From Nephrocerus scutellatus (lineage: Eukaryota; Arthropoda; Insecta; Diptera; Pipunculidae), in the NCBI GenBank assembly GCA_947095585.1, contig OX352761.1, positions 83,567,919-83,631,918 on the forward strand: DNA of 64,000 nt. The letters run 5' to 3'. Numbering within the stretch: position 1 is the first letter of the stretch; the number at the start of each line of letters is the position of its first letter. Positions 47,610 to 59,500 of the stretch are shown one piece after another. The position numbers and the translations under genes are program-made. A model generated the notes under the pieces. That model was not told the origin of the DNA and did no database searches. It was given only the letters and a program-made list of their open reading frames with translations.

Positions 47610-50600
47610 TATAAAAAAAAACAAGAAAAAAATATGTATAAGTAAAAGTATTGCATATTCAAATTTAAGTAAAGTATCCGAGATTACATTGTTATAGAAA
47701 CTACAAATTAGATTAAATAAAGGAAAACGAAAAGAAAAAGAATCAAAACAAAGACTTTTTTCTGTAACGGAACCTTGGACGACTACTGAGCATTACCTCG
47801 GCAGTAGAAAACGTCGTTACACAATGTAGAAATGATTAAATAAAATATTCTTCTATGTCGATTGTTTCAGCTAGTCTAATATATAATTTTGAAAGTATGT
47901 TTGTTTTTTTATACAAATCCACACCACATCCGCACGCGAAGTAAATACTGCAGGTGTAGAGAATTTAAAAACGCATTGCACATTCATGGGCAATATAATT
48001 CTGCTGATTCATTATCAATGATCATTAATTTGAATAATGAAAATCATCACAATAATGATTTTATTAACACTTAGTAACGTAGAAATGATTAAAGAAATGT
48101 TTCTTTTATACTAAATACAGAAGACAGTCCTATAACTGGCACCATAGCTCATCACATACAACATCATCACATCACTTAAAATAAAATAAATAACTTATAA
48201 GCGGATTTAAATGTTCATTACCACTTATTATTGTATATCACAGCCCAAACAGAGTAACGCAGCTTTGGTTTTCAGTTCATAAAAAATTTGAGTAGTTTTA
48301 AATTAAATATGAAGAGATATGTCGCGATCAGCACGAACACATGCATCGAAATGGTATCGTACGGCTTTGAAACATGCAGGCAGCACGCAAGCACTGTATC
48401 ACTTTATGCGATGTTAATAGAACGAGCAGAGCAGAGCACCGATAGAAAACGAACAGAGACTCTACTCTCATTACTACTGTACATGTTTGTTTCGTTCTGC
48501 TCATGCTATGAGCTTGATTGTATGTTTATGAGATTTAGTAATGAAGAATAATGAAACTCATAGCAAGGATGATTTAAATAACACTTAGTAATGTAGAAAT
48601 GATTAAAGACATTTTTCTTCTAAACTAAATACTAAAAAGAGCAGGGTAGGCTCTTGTCGAAGACACGGCCGTGGGTTTTGAGCGTGACAACGTCTGTCCG
48701 GGACGAAAGAAAAGAAAACAAAGATCTTGTTGTCTGTGGGACATAAACACGGACGGATATATTAAAAAAAAATTCTATACTAAATACAAGTCCTACGACT
48801 TGCACCGTAGCTCATCACATACATCATCATCACATCACATTATATATAAATTATTTATAAGCGATTTTTAATGTTAATAACCACTAACTGTGAAGTTGCT
48901 GCATATTGCATATTACTGAACAAAGCCAAACACAATAATGCAGATTTTGGTTTCAACTCATAAAAAATTTGAGTAGTTTTAAATTAAATTAGACGAGAAA
49001 AGTAGTGACTAGTGCTGCATTTTTGCATTGTTTTCTTGTTCTCTTATTTCTGTAATTGATCGAATAGTTATTTTGAACCAATGCTTAATGCCATGTATGA
49101 TGTTTGATGGTTGACTCAATGGTCGATGGTTGATTCGTTGTACAGTGGCAGACATCCAACTTACGATCGAACATCAAACCAGCAATCGAACTTACTGTAT
49201 ACATGACTAAGCATAAGATAAGCCAAAAGAAAAGGAAATAGCAGCAACAGCAACGTCGCTTGCAACTTGTGAATGGCCTTGCGTCTTTTTTGTAACATTT
49301 GTATTTTTTTTCTCTCTCAAAGAGCACTGTATCATTTTATGCAATGTTTATTAAAAGAGCAGAGCAGAGCACTGATAGAAAATGAACAGAGAATATACTA
49401 TCACTACGGCTGCGGTAAAGAATTAAGAAGCTTCGCAGCTTGTGCTGCACAAAAAAATGGCAGGCAGTCAGTATGCACGAAATTGCGGCTATATTTTGAA
49501 CCGACTTACAGCCGCTTGTAAGGCGACAATTTGACATTTACATTTTGCTATTTTCATCTAATTTTAAGTAGCTGCGTAAACTGCGCAGTCGATTTTTCTT
49601 TAATGCATTGGCTGAAAAGTGAATTTTTGACCAACATGCAGCATAAACTGCGCAGCGGCTGAATTCTTGACCGCAGCCTACTACTGCATATGTTTCTTTC
49701 GTTCTGCTCTGCTTGATTGTATGTTATTGAAACCACATACATGAACATCACATCACATACAACAGAATAAATAATTTATAAGCTGATTTAAATGTTCATA
49801 ACAATGTATTGTGAGGTGGGTACATATTAAATATATCATATCACTGCACAAACATAGTAATGCAGTTGCGTCGATAGTAGTAGGAGAAGTAAGAGCTGTT
49901 AAAAACATATGTGCGTGTAATCTTTACGCGCGGTTGGAGTGAAATTCTTTGACGATGGGGCCAAGATTAAAAGGCACGAGTCGCTTGAGAAATTGCTTAG
50001 TTACCGAAATTCCAGACCATAATGATCATATTCCAGAATTCCCATAGGAAGAAGTCTTATAGCCGCTTATTAGTCCTGCATTCCGAATTTCATTTGAAAC
50101 GCTTGAGAAATTGCTTTGTTCCAAAAATTCCAGACCATAATGACCATATTCAAGAATTTCCATAGCAAGAAGTCTTCAGCCTGAACTATAATGCAATTTC
50201 ATCTCTTTTCGCTAGTGTCAAAACCCGACGATTAAATGAGCGAATACAATGAAAATGTATGCTGCGCCCATAATAGCCTTCGCAATAGTTTCGTTACTTT
50301 GGCAATCAATTAGATGTGCGCTGGCGAGCGCATTACAATAATGATTATATTCCAGAATTTTTATTGGAAGAAATCTTATAGTCACATCCTAGTCCTACAT
50401 TCCGAATTTCATGCGAATCGCTTGAGAAATTGCTTTGTTCCAGAAATTCCAGTCTTAGTCCCACATACCAAATTTTATGCAAATTGCTTGAGAAATGGGT
50501 TAGTTCTCAAAATATTGACATTTAACAGTGTGAGCAAACAGTGTATTAACAGTGTGAGCAAGCAGTGTATTAACAGCGTGAGCAAGCAGAGTTTTAACAG

Positions 50601-50940
50601 CGTGAGCAAGCAGAGTATTAACAGCGTGAGCAAGCAGTGTATTAACAGTGTGAGCATTAACATTTGACTTTTTGAACAAGCACCCCATTATACCTTGTAG
50701 TGAGAGGTTGTCACGTCAAAAAAGGACCAGTCCTACGACTAGCACCGTAGTTCATCACATCACATACAATAAAATAAATAAGCGGATTTAAATGTTCATA
50801 GCCACTTATTGTGCTTATTGCATATTGGATATTGCATATCACTGCCCAAGCACAGTAAGGCAGCTTTGGTTTTCAATTCATAAAAAATTTCAGTAGTTTT
50901 AAATTAAATTTAAAGAGAAATTAAGTGATCAGCACTAACA
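47610..50940. repeat. Intergenic repeat cluster, no supported gene
   Basis: A block of about 220 bp ('ttataagcggatttaaatg' ... 'gtagttttaaattaaat') occurs four times: 48120-48345, 48780-49010, 49740-49870 (partial) and 50725-50945. Words with 'gagcagagcagagcac' and 'tttcgttctgctc' recur at 48420-48510, 49350-49400 and 49690-49715. About 110-bp repeats around 'gaaattccagaccataatg' lie at 50005-50510. A Helentron 3' scrap lies at 47935-47975 ('gtagagaatttaaaaac'). Confidence 0.65.
50519..50665. repeat. 24-bp minisatellite, six copies
   Basis: Unit 'aacagtgtgagcaagcagtgt' plus 'att', period 24, with single-base variants. Because the period is a multiple of three, several frames stay open on both strands; these are not genes. 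Confidence 0.85.
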
Positions 50941-50942
50941 CA

Positions 50943-51520
50943 TGCTGTTGAATGTATCAACAACAACAAGGCGACCACAGCATGCACTCAAGCGAGTTCA
51001 ACGTATCGGCAACAAAATGCAACATCAGCATGTGCATAATCGAGTTCAACGTTTCGGCAACAAAAGGAAAAATCAGCATGTGTACAATCGAATTCAACGA
51101 CAACAACATGCAACATCAGCATTTGCACAATCGAGTTCAACGCATTGGCAACAACAAAGCAACATCAGCGTTTGCACAATCGATCGTCACACCCAACATC
51201 CAGTGACCCACATCCATGCAATTGTTATTTTGTAACAATCAGCACAAATATCGATTGCATTAGCAATAAGATTAAATTAGTAAGCATTTCCAATATTACT
51301 GTTGGAAATGTTTTTTTTAGCAATAAGTTTAAATTAAGTAAATTTAGGGTATAAATAGATAACAAATAGAGGAGAATGTTGAGTCAGTTTAACAAATCAA
51401 AAACGGTCTTCATACTAAAAAACTGACAACTATCCCCCACCAGTGGTAAGGTGGTTGTCCAGTTAAAAAATCCTAAAGGAAAGAATTAAAAATGTCCTTC
51501 GAGCCGGATATTCCGGAAAA
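50943..51520 (+). other. BEL/Pao LTR-like region: U3 repeats, promoter, hairpin 4
   Basis: Four direct repeats of about 48 bp (core GAGTTCAACG at 50994, 51042, 51090 with a variant, 51133) lie in the U3-like part. TATAAATAG is at 51350-51358 and TCAGTT (possible Initiator, A at 51386) follows. The right edge and primer-binding site are not clear. The gag ATG is at 51604. Confidence 0.55.
51421..51464 (+). other. RNA hairpin 4 with splice-donor-like loop
   Basis: AACTGACAAC pairs with GTTGTCCAGTT (one bulged C). The loop side is TATCCCCCACCAGTGGTAAGGTG, donor-like GT at 51446-51447. Same plan as hairpin 1 with different stem bases. Confidence 0.65.
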
Positions 51521-51603
51521 TTTTAAAGTTTTTTAAAAAAGTTTTGAGTTACTAAGTTTTGAACTACTTAAGGCAAAGGTCCTTTTTTCACACTACTAAC
51601 AAA

Positions 51604-52204
51604 ATGGGTGACTTCGAGGACATCGCATTGGATCGAACGAGGATCACGGAGGAGGTACATCGATTATGGACTAACTTCAAAAGATACGGGGAGTCCTGAT
51701 ACATCCCAGAGTACCTAAGGAGGAGGCTGGAGGTTCTGGAAAAATTCTGGGTTGACTTCCAGATCAATAATGGGTACTTGGAAGAGCGAAGGAAGGCAGA
51801 ACCGCAACATGAATACTTCACAAAAAATTACTTCAGTCAGTTTGAGGTAAGATATTTGGAATCAGGGACATCATCAAAGCAAAACTTGAGATCAAAAGGA
51901 AGTTGCAGCTTTCCACCGCAACAACAAATGTAGGCAGCCAGGCGTCTACCTCAGGAACCCGAGCCAATTCCAACTCATAGAACAGCAATTTCAGAAGACC
52001 AGAGAAAGATGAGCGACATTACAAGGGGCTCGGGAAGATTTACCAGGCCAAATCTTGTTAAAAATAATCTTCTTCGTATAATTGACAGCTTGGATCTGAC
52101 AAAATATTCAGTCTATCTTGGGTTTAAGTTTGATCAATTAAGGGAATGTGGGACAAAGCTGGCTGCGATGAGCGAGGAAATAATGTCATCACTAGACGAC
52201 TAAG
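51604..52204 (+). pseudogene. BEL/Pao gag, N-terminal part
   Basis: Starts MGDFEDIALDRTRI at ATG 51604, 80 bases after the LTR-like region. One stop after about 30 codons and a frame change near 51850 break it. It resumes at 52009-52204 with a helical segment (LDLTKYSVYLGFKFDQLRE). Assignment rests on position before the DUF1759 core and general resemblance to BEL gag. Confidence 0.5.
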
Positions 52205-52414
52205 AGCAACAACGAATTCCTCAAGTTGGAGCACATGTATCAAGAGGCATATATTCAGATCAGGGAGGCAGATGAAATTCAGCGTCAAGCAGAGCAGGTG
52301 ATTTAACTCATTTTGTCGTGAAGGCATAACACTGGCGACAATTTGTGTTAATAATCCAATTTGAGACATTCTCTTCTCAATTCGGTTAAAAGAAGCGGTA
52401 AGTTCTGTTTTGTG

Positions 52415-52582
52415 TAGTTATGTATAGTTTCAGAGTGGTCTCAGCAACATACGTGGGCTGAGAACGAATTTTTTCGCTGTTTTTGCTTATGTTAATTTCC
52501 ACAGTCCAGCAATTCTGGAACTAAGCGAAACTCAAGTATTTGTGAATTCTGATACTTCAGATTTAAATCCGCCTGGGTATTG
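52415..52582 (+). mobile_element. LINE endonuclease N-terminal fragment fused to BEL gag
   Basis: Matches 53530-53705: the shared protein words are NIRGLRTNFFAVF-type and LSETQVFVNSDTS. It ends at CLVP, directly joined in frame to the BEL gag core (EQQIKLPTTVMPIFSGR). It is a 5' piece lacking the 3' end, which is unusual for LINE copies. Confidence 0.7.
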
Positions 52583-53470
52583 CTTAGTGCCAGAACAACA
52601 AATTAAACTTCCAACCACTGTCATGCCAATATTCAGCGGAAGGTATGAGGAATGGACACCATTTTGGGAGCTATTTGAGCTAGTAGCGCACCAGAAAGAG
52701 TCATTAGATGGTGTCGAACGGATTCAATACTTAAAGGGAAATCTTCATGGAGAAGCAGCGAGAATTGTGAACTACCAATTATGTAACGGCGGTAGAATTG
52801 CTTCGGAAGCGGTTTCAGAATTCGGCAGCACTAGTGGACAGTTACATTTGGACTTTGCTGACACAAAAGGCAGTTAGACATGATAGTGCATTTGACTTAA
52901 AAAACATCATGGACACATCAAGGGAAGTCCTGTGTAGGATTAATAATTTGGGAGTCGATGTAAGCTCATGGGATACGCTAGTCATTCACCAAAACTTGAC
53001 CCTGAATCCAAGAAATCATATCAACAATCAAGGGGAATTTCAACGGAAATTCCAAAACTAAGTGAATTTTTTGAGTTTATCAATAGGAGATTCCGAGGAC
53101 TGGAAGGCAGTCGCGAACTCAACCGTGAAAAATCAACAGTTTCTAAAATCTATTTAACGACAGTGTTACGACAGAGGTGCGTACTTTGCAGCGAATCTCA
53201 TCATCTATCCAGCTGCAAAAAGTTTTTGAACATGAACGTAAAAAGCCGAAAGGATTTGGTTCGAAGATCTAGCTATGTTTTAATTGCTTGTGAGATGAAC
53301 TTAAAAGCCCTTAAAAGAAGGGATGCAAAATATATTCAAGGCAGCATAATTATTTACTTCACTTCCCACAAGAAAAAAATCCAACACGACCCGAGGTCGA
53401 GAAGTCATCAACAAAGGTTGTCTCCCAAATGCCGCTGTGCACGGTCGTGCAGCTCGCCAGCGCACGCGAG
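52583..53470 (+). pseudogene. BEL/Pao gag core (DUF1759 type) and zinc-knuckle region
   Basis: LPTTVMPIFSGRYEEWTPFW and ERIQYLKGNLHGEAARIV are hallmarks of the BEL/Pao gag domain. The frame shifts near 52790 and again near 53000. The Cys/His pattern CVLCSESHHLSSCKKF at about 53178-53225 is the first zinc knuckle and degenerate partners follow. Multiple frame changes. Confidence 0.7.
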
Positions 53471-53489
53471 TTAAAATAAAATAAAATAA

Positions 53490-55722
53490 ACAACTGCGTC
53501 GTGTTGTGTGGTTGCGCTAAACAACCAACGTGTCGTGTAGTTTCAGAGTTGATCTCAGCAACCTACGTGGGCTAAGAACGAATTTTTTCGCTGTTTTTAC
53601 ACATATAAATATCCACAGTCCAGCAATTCTGGCACTAAGCGAAACTCAAGTATTTGTGAATTCTGATACTTCAGTTTTAAATCTGCCTGGGTTTTGCTTA
53701 GTGCCATTATTTTTCCCACGACGCGGGCTCGCATTTTATGTCTGTAGTGATGTTGCGTTAAAACTTTTGCCTCAATTAAGCCAATGTTCCAATGCGAAAT
53801 TTAATTTCATATGGCTGAGAGTAATGGTACATGGGCGCAATATCCACTACTGCTTTCTTTATAGAAGACCCAACTAAGACAGAGCTTCAACTCTTCACGA
53901 GTTTGATGCACTGTCTGACTCAATTGCAATAATTGTCACAAATGATGAAAACACTGAAATCGTTATTGCGGGCGATTTCAATGTACACAATTCTGGGTGG
54001 CTTCGCCATTCTGGCCAGACAACACCCGTAGGAAGGGAATTGTTCTAATTTCTCGTTAATAAACCACGCAGTTAGAGAAAAAACTCCCAAAAAACAGTAT
54101 GGCAATACGAGAAAGCCAATTGGGACGGCCTTAACAACTTCTTTGGGAGTTGTAACTGGTCGCTATTGTTTCGCGATAGCAACGTGGATGCCGCTGATGC
54201 AATCACAAACATTATTCTTATTGGTATGAGAAAGTTAATCGCCTTCAGGGATAGGATCAAACCAAAAGATGATGGATGGTACGACTCGAGCTGTAAAGTG
54301 GCTTCTAGGATTAGAGAGGTATGCTTTCGGTTTTCAAAGCAAACCCTGCAGATGAAAACCGAACAAATTTTAAACGGGCCAGAAATTATTGCAATGCTCA
54401 TCTTCGGCGAGTCAAATTCGCCTACGGCCGAAAATTGAGGCAAAAAATACTACAATGTCCCAGAGGTAGTGAACATTTTTGGTCATTCGCGAAAAGAATC
54501 AAAAGTACAGCCTCGTCGTCCATTCCAACGCTCATTTATAATGACACTCCAGTTGTCAACTCTAAAGACAAAGCCAATCTATTTGCTTTTAAACGATCTC
54601 AACATTCACAAATCCGCTGGGCCAGATGGTATTTCCCCATTAGTTCTGAAGAGGTGTTCTACCAAGCTGGCATTACCATTGCGTAAGCTTTTCCATATAT
54701 CCTATTCTTCTGGAATGTTCCCGAGAAGTTGGAAAACAGCCTGTGTCCAGCTCCTTTCTTCTTCTCCTCCTTCTAATCCAATTCACTCTTTCGCCGACGA
54801 CAGCATTCTCAGCTTCTCATATAAGTTTGAGGAACGTCCCTCCACTTCTCATGTGGAACTCAAACAACTAAGCATCTTAAGCACGTTAAATTCTGACCTT
54901 GACAGCATAATACAATGGGGAGAAATCAATCGAGTAGAATTTAGCGCTTCCAAAACCCAATGCTGTCTCCTGTCGCCCAAGCGAATTCAAAATCCCATGC
55001 CATTATCCATGAATGGCACTTGCACCGAGGAAACTGAAAATCTCGCGATTCTCGGTATGTGCGTTAACGACAAGCTTCGTTGGAACGACCACATATTTAC
55101 CGTCGCTAAAAATGCTGCGAAATGTTTAGGATTTCTAGCCCTAAATATTTCACTCCCTCTAATCTGGCTACCATACACAAGGCTTTTATTCGTCCAAAAC
55201 TTGAGTAGGGCCTTGAGGCCATATCTGGTCTGGTGCGCCTAAGACTACTTTGCATCAGCTAGATAGAATACAAAACCGCGCGATGAAACTTATCGGTGAC
55301 ATAAATAAAGCGAAATCAATAGATTCGCTTGAACACCGCTGGAACGTCTCCTGCTTGTCACTGTTTTATCGCTTCTTCCACCAGCGGTGCTCAAGAGAAT
55401 CTGCCAGTTGCATGCCACCTCTCCATGAATTCAACCGCAATACTCGTGGCGCTCTAAATGCAAATCAGTTTACCATTGAGCCCATCTTCGGATGTACAGT
55501 TAAGTTCAGGGATTCGTTCTTCAGCTGTACAACACGTATGTGGAATGCTCTGCCATGCTCTGTCTTTCCACATCACTATGATCCACAGACATTCAAGACA
55601 CAAGCTCATAGACATCTCCTCTCTTCTTCTCCTTTTCCTTAATGACCACGCTGTGTCAAGAATATTGCCGAAGATAATAAGGGTGCGAACCCCTTTTTGC
55701 GTGCGCAAATTATAAAAAAAAA
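53490..55722 (+). mobile_element. LINE family E with internally deleted ORF2
   Basis: Endonuclease from 53530 (SNLRGLRTNFFAVF; AILALSETQVF), linker, RT start (SAGPDGISPLVLKR at 54610). A deletion removes the RT between SWKTACVQ (54728-54751) and the catalytic FADDS (54791-54805). Then thumb and C-terminus to 55642 (LDRIQNRAMKLIGDIN; SLEHRWNVSCLSLFYRF) and a 3' UTR with A10 at about 55711-55721. The C-terminus resembles LINE family A of the protease intron. It sits inside the BEL element between gag and protease. Confidence 0.8.
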
Positions 55723-55734
55723 ACAACGACGGGA

Positions 55735-55875
55735 TTAGCTACCGCAGCTAATACAATTGACGAAGGGATAGTGTTACTCTCCACGGCCATGGTGAACATA
55801 TACGTTGACGGACAAGTCAACCTAGTGCGAGCTTTAATTGACCAAGGGTCTCAATCAAGGGTTAATGGAATAAAT
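55735..55875 (+). pseudogene. BEL/Pao aspartic protease, first part
   Basis: LLSTAMVNIYVDG followed by ALIDQGSQS, the BEL/Pao active-site motif in which D-Q-G stands for the usual D-S/T-G. The frame runs into the Ty3/gypsy insertion at 55876. The matching second half begins at 62942, in the same frame once the 4-bp target duplication is discounted. Confidence 0.75.
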
Positions 55876-57274
55876 TGTAACGAGGTAAATGCCGGGGTAC
55901 GCTCGCCGGCGTCCAGGGTCGTTTGCCTATTAACTAATAAGCCGTTGTTTTCGTTACAAAAATTATTTCTTTATTATGGGAAAGCTCCTCCCTACGAGAA
56001 ATCGAAACTCAAGATGGAGTCCTATAAGGCCCGCCAGAGTCATGAGTTCGAAAGGTTTCTATCTAACAAGGGGAATCTCTCCCTATCGAGGTTTTCAGAG
56101 TCTCGAGATGGAGTCCTATAAGGCCCGCCAGAGTCTCGAGACAAAGAAAGGGGATTCTAATCTAGATTTAATAGCGAGAAGCAGATCTTTCACTGTTCGC
56201 TCTCTTCTATATGGGAAAACTCGGCCCTACGAGAAATCGAAACTCAAGATGGAGTCCTATAAGGCCCACCAGAGTCCTAAGTTCGAAGGGTTTCTATCTA
56301 GCAAGGGAATCTCGAGGTTTTCAGAGTCTCGAGATGGAGTCCTATAAGGCCCGCCAGAGTCTCGAGACAAAGAAAGGGGATTCTAAATTACTACTGGGGA
56401 ATTTGGCTCACCTGATTCCAGCACCGACCAACGTTAATTGTCCTGTACCACGCCCTTAAAATTCCTCCGTCTTTAGCTTGGTGGGTATTTTTCATGTAAA
56501 TTATGTTGTTCGGGTGTCTCGCTTGCGGTAAATGCTTTTGTGTAAATGTTCGGTAGTTGCCGATGCTGCTGATATCTCCTCGAGGGATTTTAATTTTCCA
56601 TTGTTCACTTACCGTTTCTGGTGTCCCACTGTTGAAGTGAACAGTCTCACTGATGCAGACAAAAGAGAACAATTCTTCATGTGTTAATCCTTTTATAATC
56701 TTTGCCTCTTGGTTGACTTTGCATCTTTGTAGGCTCGCTGGAACGACATTGACTTGCCTAGGACATGATCTCTGCGTGCCTGCTCCACTATGTCTTCGAG
56801 TTCCTCCTCCGGTGTTCTCGCTTCTCTGCGCCTCTTATGGGTTCTGCACCCTCCTTGTTCGCCATGGCGAAGGTCGTGTTTGTCGCTGGGGTTGCCTTCA
56901 TGCGTGTTGTTGCCTTGTCCGTGGTTGTTGCCGAGGTTGTTGCCAAATGCGTTGATAATTTGTCCGTTATTGTTGCTGAGGTTGTTGCCAGATGCGTTGA
57001 TGCCTTCTCCGTGGTTGTTGCTGTGATTGTTGCCAGATGCGTTGATGCCTTGTCCGTGGTTGTTGCTGAGGTTGTTGCCAGATGCGTTGATGCCTTGTCC
57101 GTGGTTGTTGCTGAGGTTGTTGCCAGATGCGTTGATGCCTTGTCCGCGATTGTTTTTCTTTTTTTTTTGTAGTTAGTCACCGCACACGTCCGTTCACCAC
57201 GAGACTATTAACTAGAGTGATTTTTAATGCCATGTCGCTCGTTGACTAAAGATAGTTTCTTTCTCCTTCTTACA
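55876..57274 (-). other. Left (3') LTR, structurally different from the right LTR
   Basis: 55876-55975 and 56390-56737 match the right LTR. It has two 240-bp repeat units (55978-56390), lacks about 250 bp present at right (61125-61370), and its U3-side end is unrelated. A 45-bp tandem repeat fills 56910-57160. The edge at 57274 (CTTCTTACA) is a guess from resemblance to TTCGTTACA. Confidence 0.55.
56915..57160 (-). repeat. 45-bp tandem repeat in left LTR, five to six copies
   Basis: Unit contains GATGCCTTGTCCGTGGTTG, TTGCTGAGGTTGTTGCCAG and the join between them. It is open in several frames because the period is a multiple of three; the minus frame gives a Thr/Ala-rich 15-residue repeat (DKASTHLATTSATTT). 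Not supported as a gene. Confidence 0.8.
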
Positions 57275-57402
57275 CGTTGTGGAACTTTATTTCTGTGATC
57301 TTGGTGTGAAAATAGTGGTTCTCGTAATTTGGTGTAGAAATAGCGGTGCTTGTGATTTATTTTTGGTTTCGTGCCTTACTAACATATTCCATGGCATCGA
57401 TC

Positions 57403-58294
57403 TTACATGTCTTCTGTTCTTGGTGGCTCGGCGGGCGGTGTTTCGTGGTATATCTTCACGTCGCTAACATGAGCGGTTCGCTCCTTTCTCTCTCCTTCCT
57501 TGGTTAGCACTAGGATTACTGGTGATTTGAAGGATTCTATGCGGTATGGTCCTTCATACTTTGGTGCCAGTTTCGCGTTAAAGTTCTCGCTTGCTTTGGA
57601 CAAATGATGTTGTCTGACCCAGACCATTTGTCCTATCGATGGGGCCCAGGGACGCCTTCGCAAGTTATAATGTATTGCCTGGTCTTGTGCTGCCCGCTCC
57701 ATATTATGCCGCACAATTTGGAACACCTCTCGTAGGCGTGAAGCCTTGTTTACCGGTGTCACTGTTTTTTTTTTGGAGCCGTGGCTCGCGTCCTTGTAAC
57801 AAGAATGCTGGGCTGAATCCGGTTGTTTCAGACTTCGCAGTGTTTATCGCCAGCATTATTTCTGGAAGCTTCTTATCCCAAAGCCGTTGGTCGGCACCCA
57901 GGAGTTTTGCAATGATCATTTTGACTGTCCGGTTGGTCCTTTCTGTTGGGTTCTCTTGCGGCGTGTAGGGTGCAGTAAATTGCTGTGAAGTTCCCATCTC
58001 GCGCATAAATCGTTGGAAACCTCGAGCTGTGAATTGGGTTCCATTATCGGTAATAAGAACCTTAGGTATGCCAAATCGTGCCAGAATACGTTTCCTGAAT
58101 GCCTTTTGCACTCCTTCTGCTGTGGCTGTGCTCTTGGAGAACTTTTCGAAGAAAACCAGTAGCATAGTGTTGCCATGTTTTGAGCGAGGGAAGGGTCCCA
58201 TGAAGTCTGCGCACAATATCGACCAAGGTTCTTCTGGTACTTGCGTCAGCATTTTTCCTGCTGGATGCTGCTGACCCGGCTGTCCAGCTGTCAT
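57403..58294 (-). pseudogene. Ty3/gypsy integrase core and C-terminal domain
   Basis: Minus strand: catalytic Asp in LCADFMGPF, second Asp in ITDNGTQF and Glu in NPTERTNRTVK, at the usual spacing. After a frame change near 57730 the C-terminal domain follows (APKYEGPYRIESF) to a stop at 57403-57405. The zinc-binding N-terminal domain is missing: RNase H sequence joins the core directly. Confidence 0.8.
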
Positions 58295-59500
58295 TTTGCA
58301 TTACATAGTCCGGGAATTTCTCTGGTTTCTCTAGTGTTTCCGCTATCTTCCGCTTGATCCAGCCACATTCCTGTCGTTCGGGCGGAGTATCGGCCACCCT
58401 GGCGAATACTTCTAGGGGTTGTCGCGACAGAGCGTCAGCAATCACGTTAAGCTTACCTCTGCGGTATTGGATGTCGAAGCTGTATTGCTGTAGTTCCAAT
58501 GCCCATCGTGGGATACGTCCTGCGGGGCTTTCGATCGAGTTGAGCCACTTAAGAGAAAGATAGTCCGTAACTACGCTGAACCTGTAACCTTCTAGGTAGA
58601 GCCTCACTTTCCTGATCCCCCATACGATCGCTAGGCATTCCTTCTCTGTTGGGGAGTAGTTGATTTCGGCTTTATTCAGGTGACAGCTTGAATAGGCGAT
58701 CACTTTCTCGTGGCCATTTACCTCTTGCGTAAGTACCGCACCCAAACCATAGTCGCTGGCGTCGGTTTGTAGGGTGAACTTTTGGGTAAAGTCTGGGCAT
58801 GCCAGTACAGGTGCCTCTGTGAGCCTCAATTTGAGTTTCTCGAAAGCCTCTTGCTCTTGTTCCGTCCACTTCCAATGTTTTCCCTTCTTGAGCAGACGTG
58901 TGAGTGGGTGGACGACATTGGAAAATTCTGGTACGAAACACCTGTACCACGAAGCGAATCCCAAGCAGCGGCGCAGCTCCCGAACATTATTTGGTGGTTG
59001 CAGTTCCCGTATAGCGGCTACTTTCTCCGGGTATGTGTGGATTCCTTCTTCGCTAACGACGTGTCCGAGGTATTTAAGCTCTTTTTTAAAGAACTCACAC
59101 TTTTCTAGATTAATCTTGAGGTTTGCTGCTCGCAATCGCCGGAAGACTTCCCTCAGATTCTGCATGTGGTGCTCTAACGTATTTCCAACCACGATGATAT
59201 CGTCCAAATAGGCAAATGAGTGGGGTTCCATCTCGGAGCCAATTACCTGATCTAGCGCTCGTTGAAAGATGGCGGGCGCTGAGTGTAGGCCAAATGGCAT
59301 GACCCGCCACTGAAATAATCCACGACCCGGGACTGTGAACGCTGTGAACTGTTTGCTTTCTTCGTGCATCGGGATTTGCCAGTAACCATTTTTTAGGTCC
59401 AGACTGCTGATATATTTTGCATTCCTCAGCTTGTCTAGGATGTGGTTGATTCTGGGTAGCGGGTATGCATCTGGGACAGACTTGGAATTAAGCTGTCGTA
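58200..59500 (-). pseudogene. Ty3/gypsy reverse transcriptase and RNase H
   Basis: From about 59500 the RT palm starts (PDAYPLPRINHIL; SSLDLKNGYWQIP). The catalytic box FAYLDD is near 59200. RNase H carries TLQTDASDYGLGAVL and AIVWGIRKVRLYLEG and ends about 58310. The fingers are missing because protease sequence joins at about 59500. The frame is otherwise open for over 430 codons. Confidence 0.85.

Noticed and set aside
49930..49990. Possible small-subunit rRNA fragment (gagtgaaattctttgacg)
   Set aside because: Only a short stretch resembles the rRNA word GGTGAAATTCTTGGACCG, and the flanks do not match. It is not supported as rRNA.
56765..57172. Val/Ala-rich plus-strand frame resembling a membrane protein
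   Set aside because: It is the complement of a 45-bp tandem repeat in the LTR. The hydrophobic look comes from GTTGTTGCC words.
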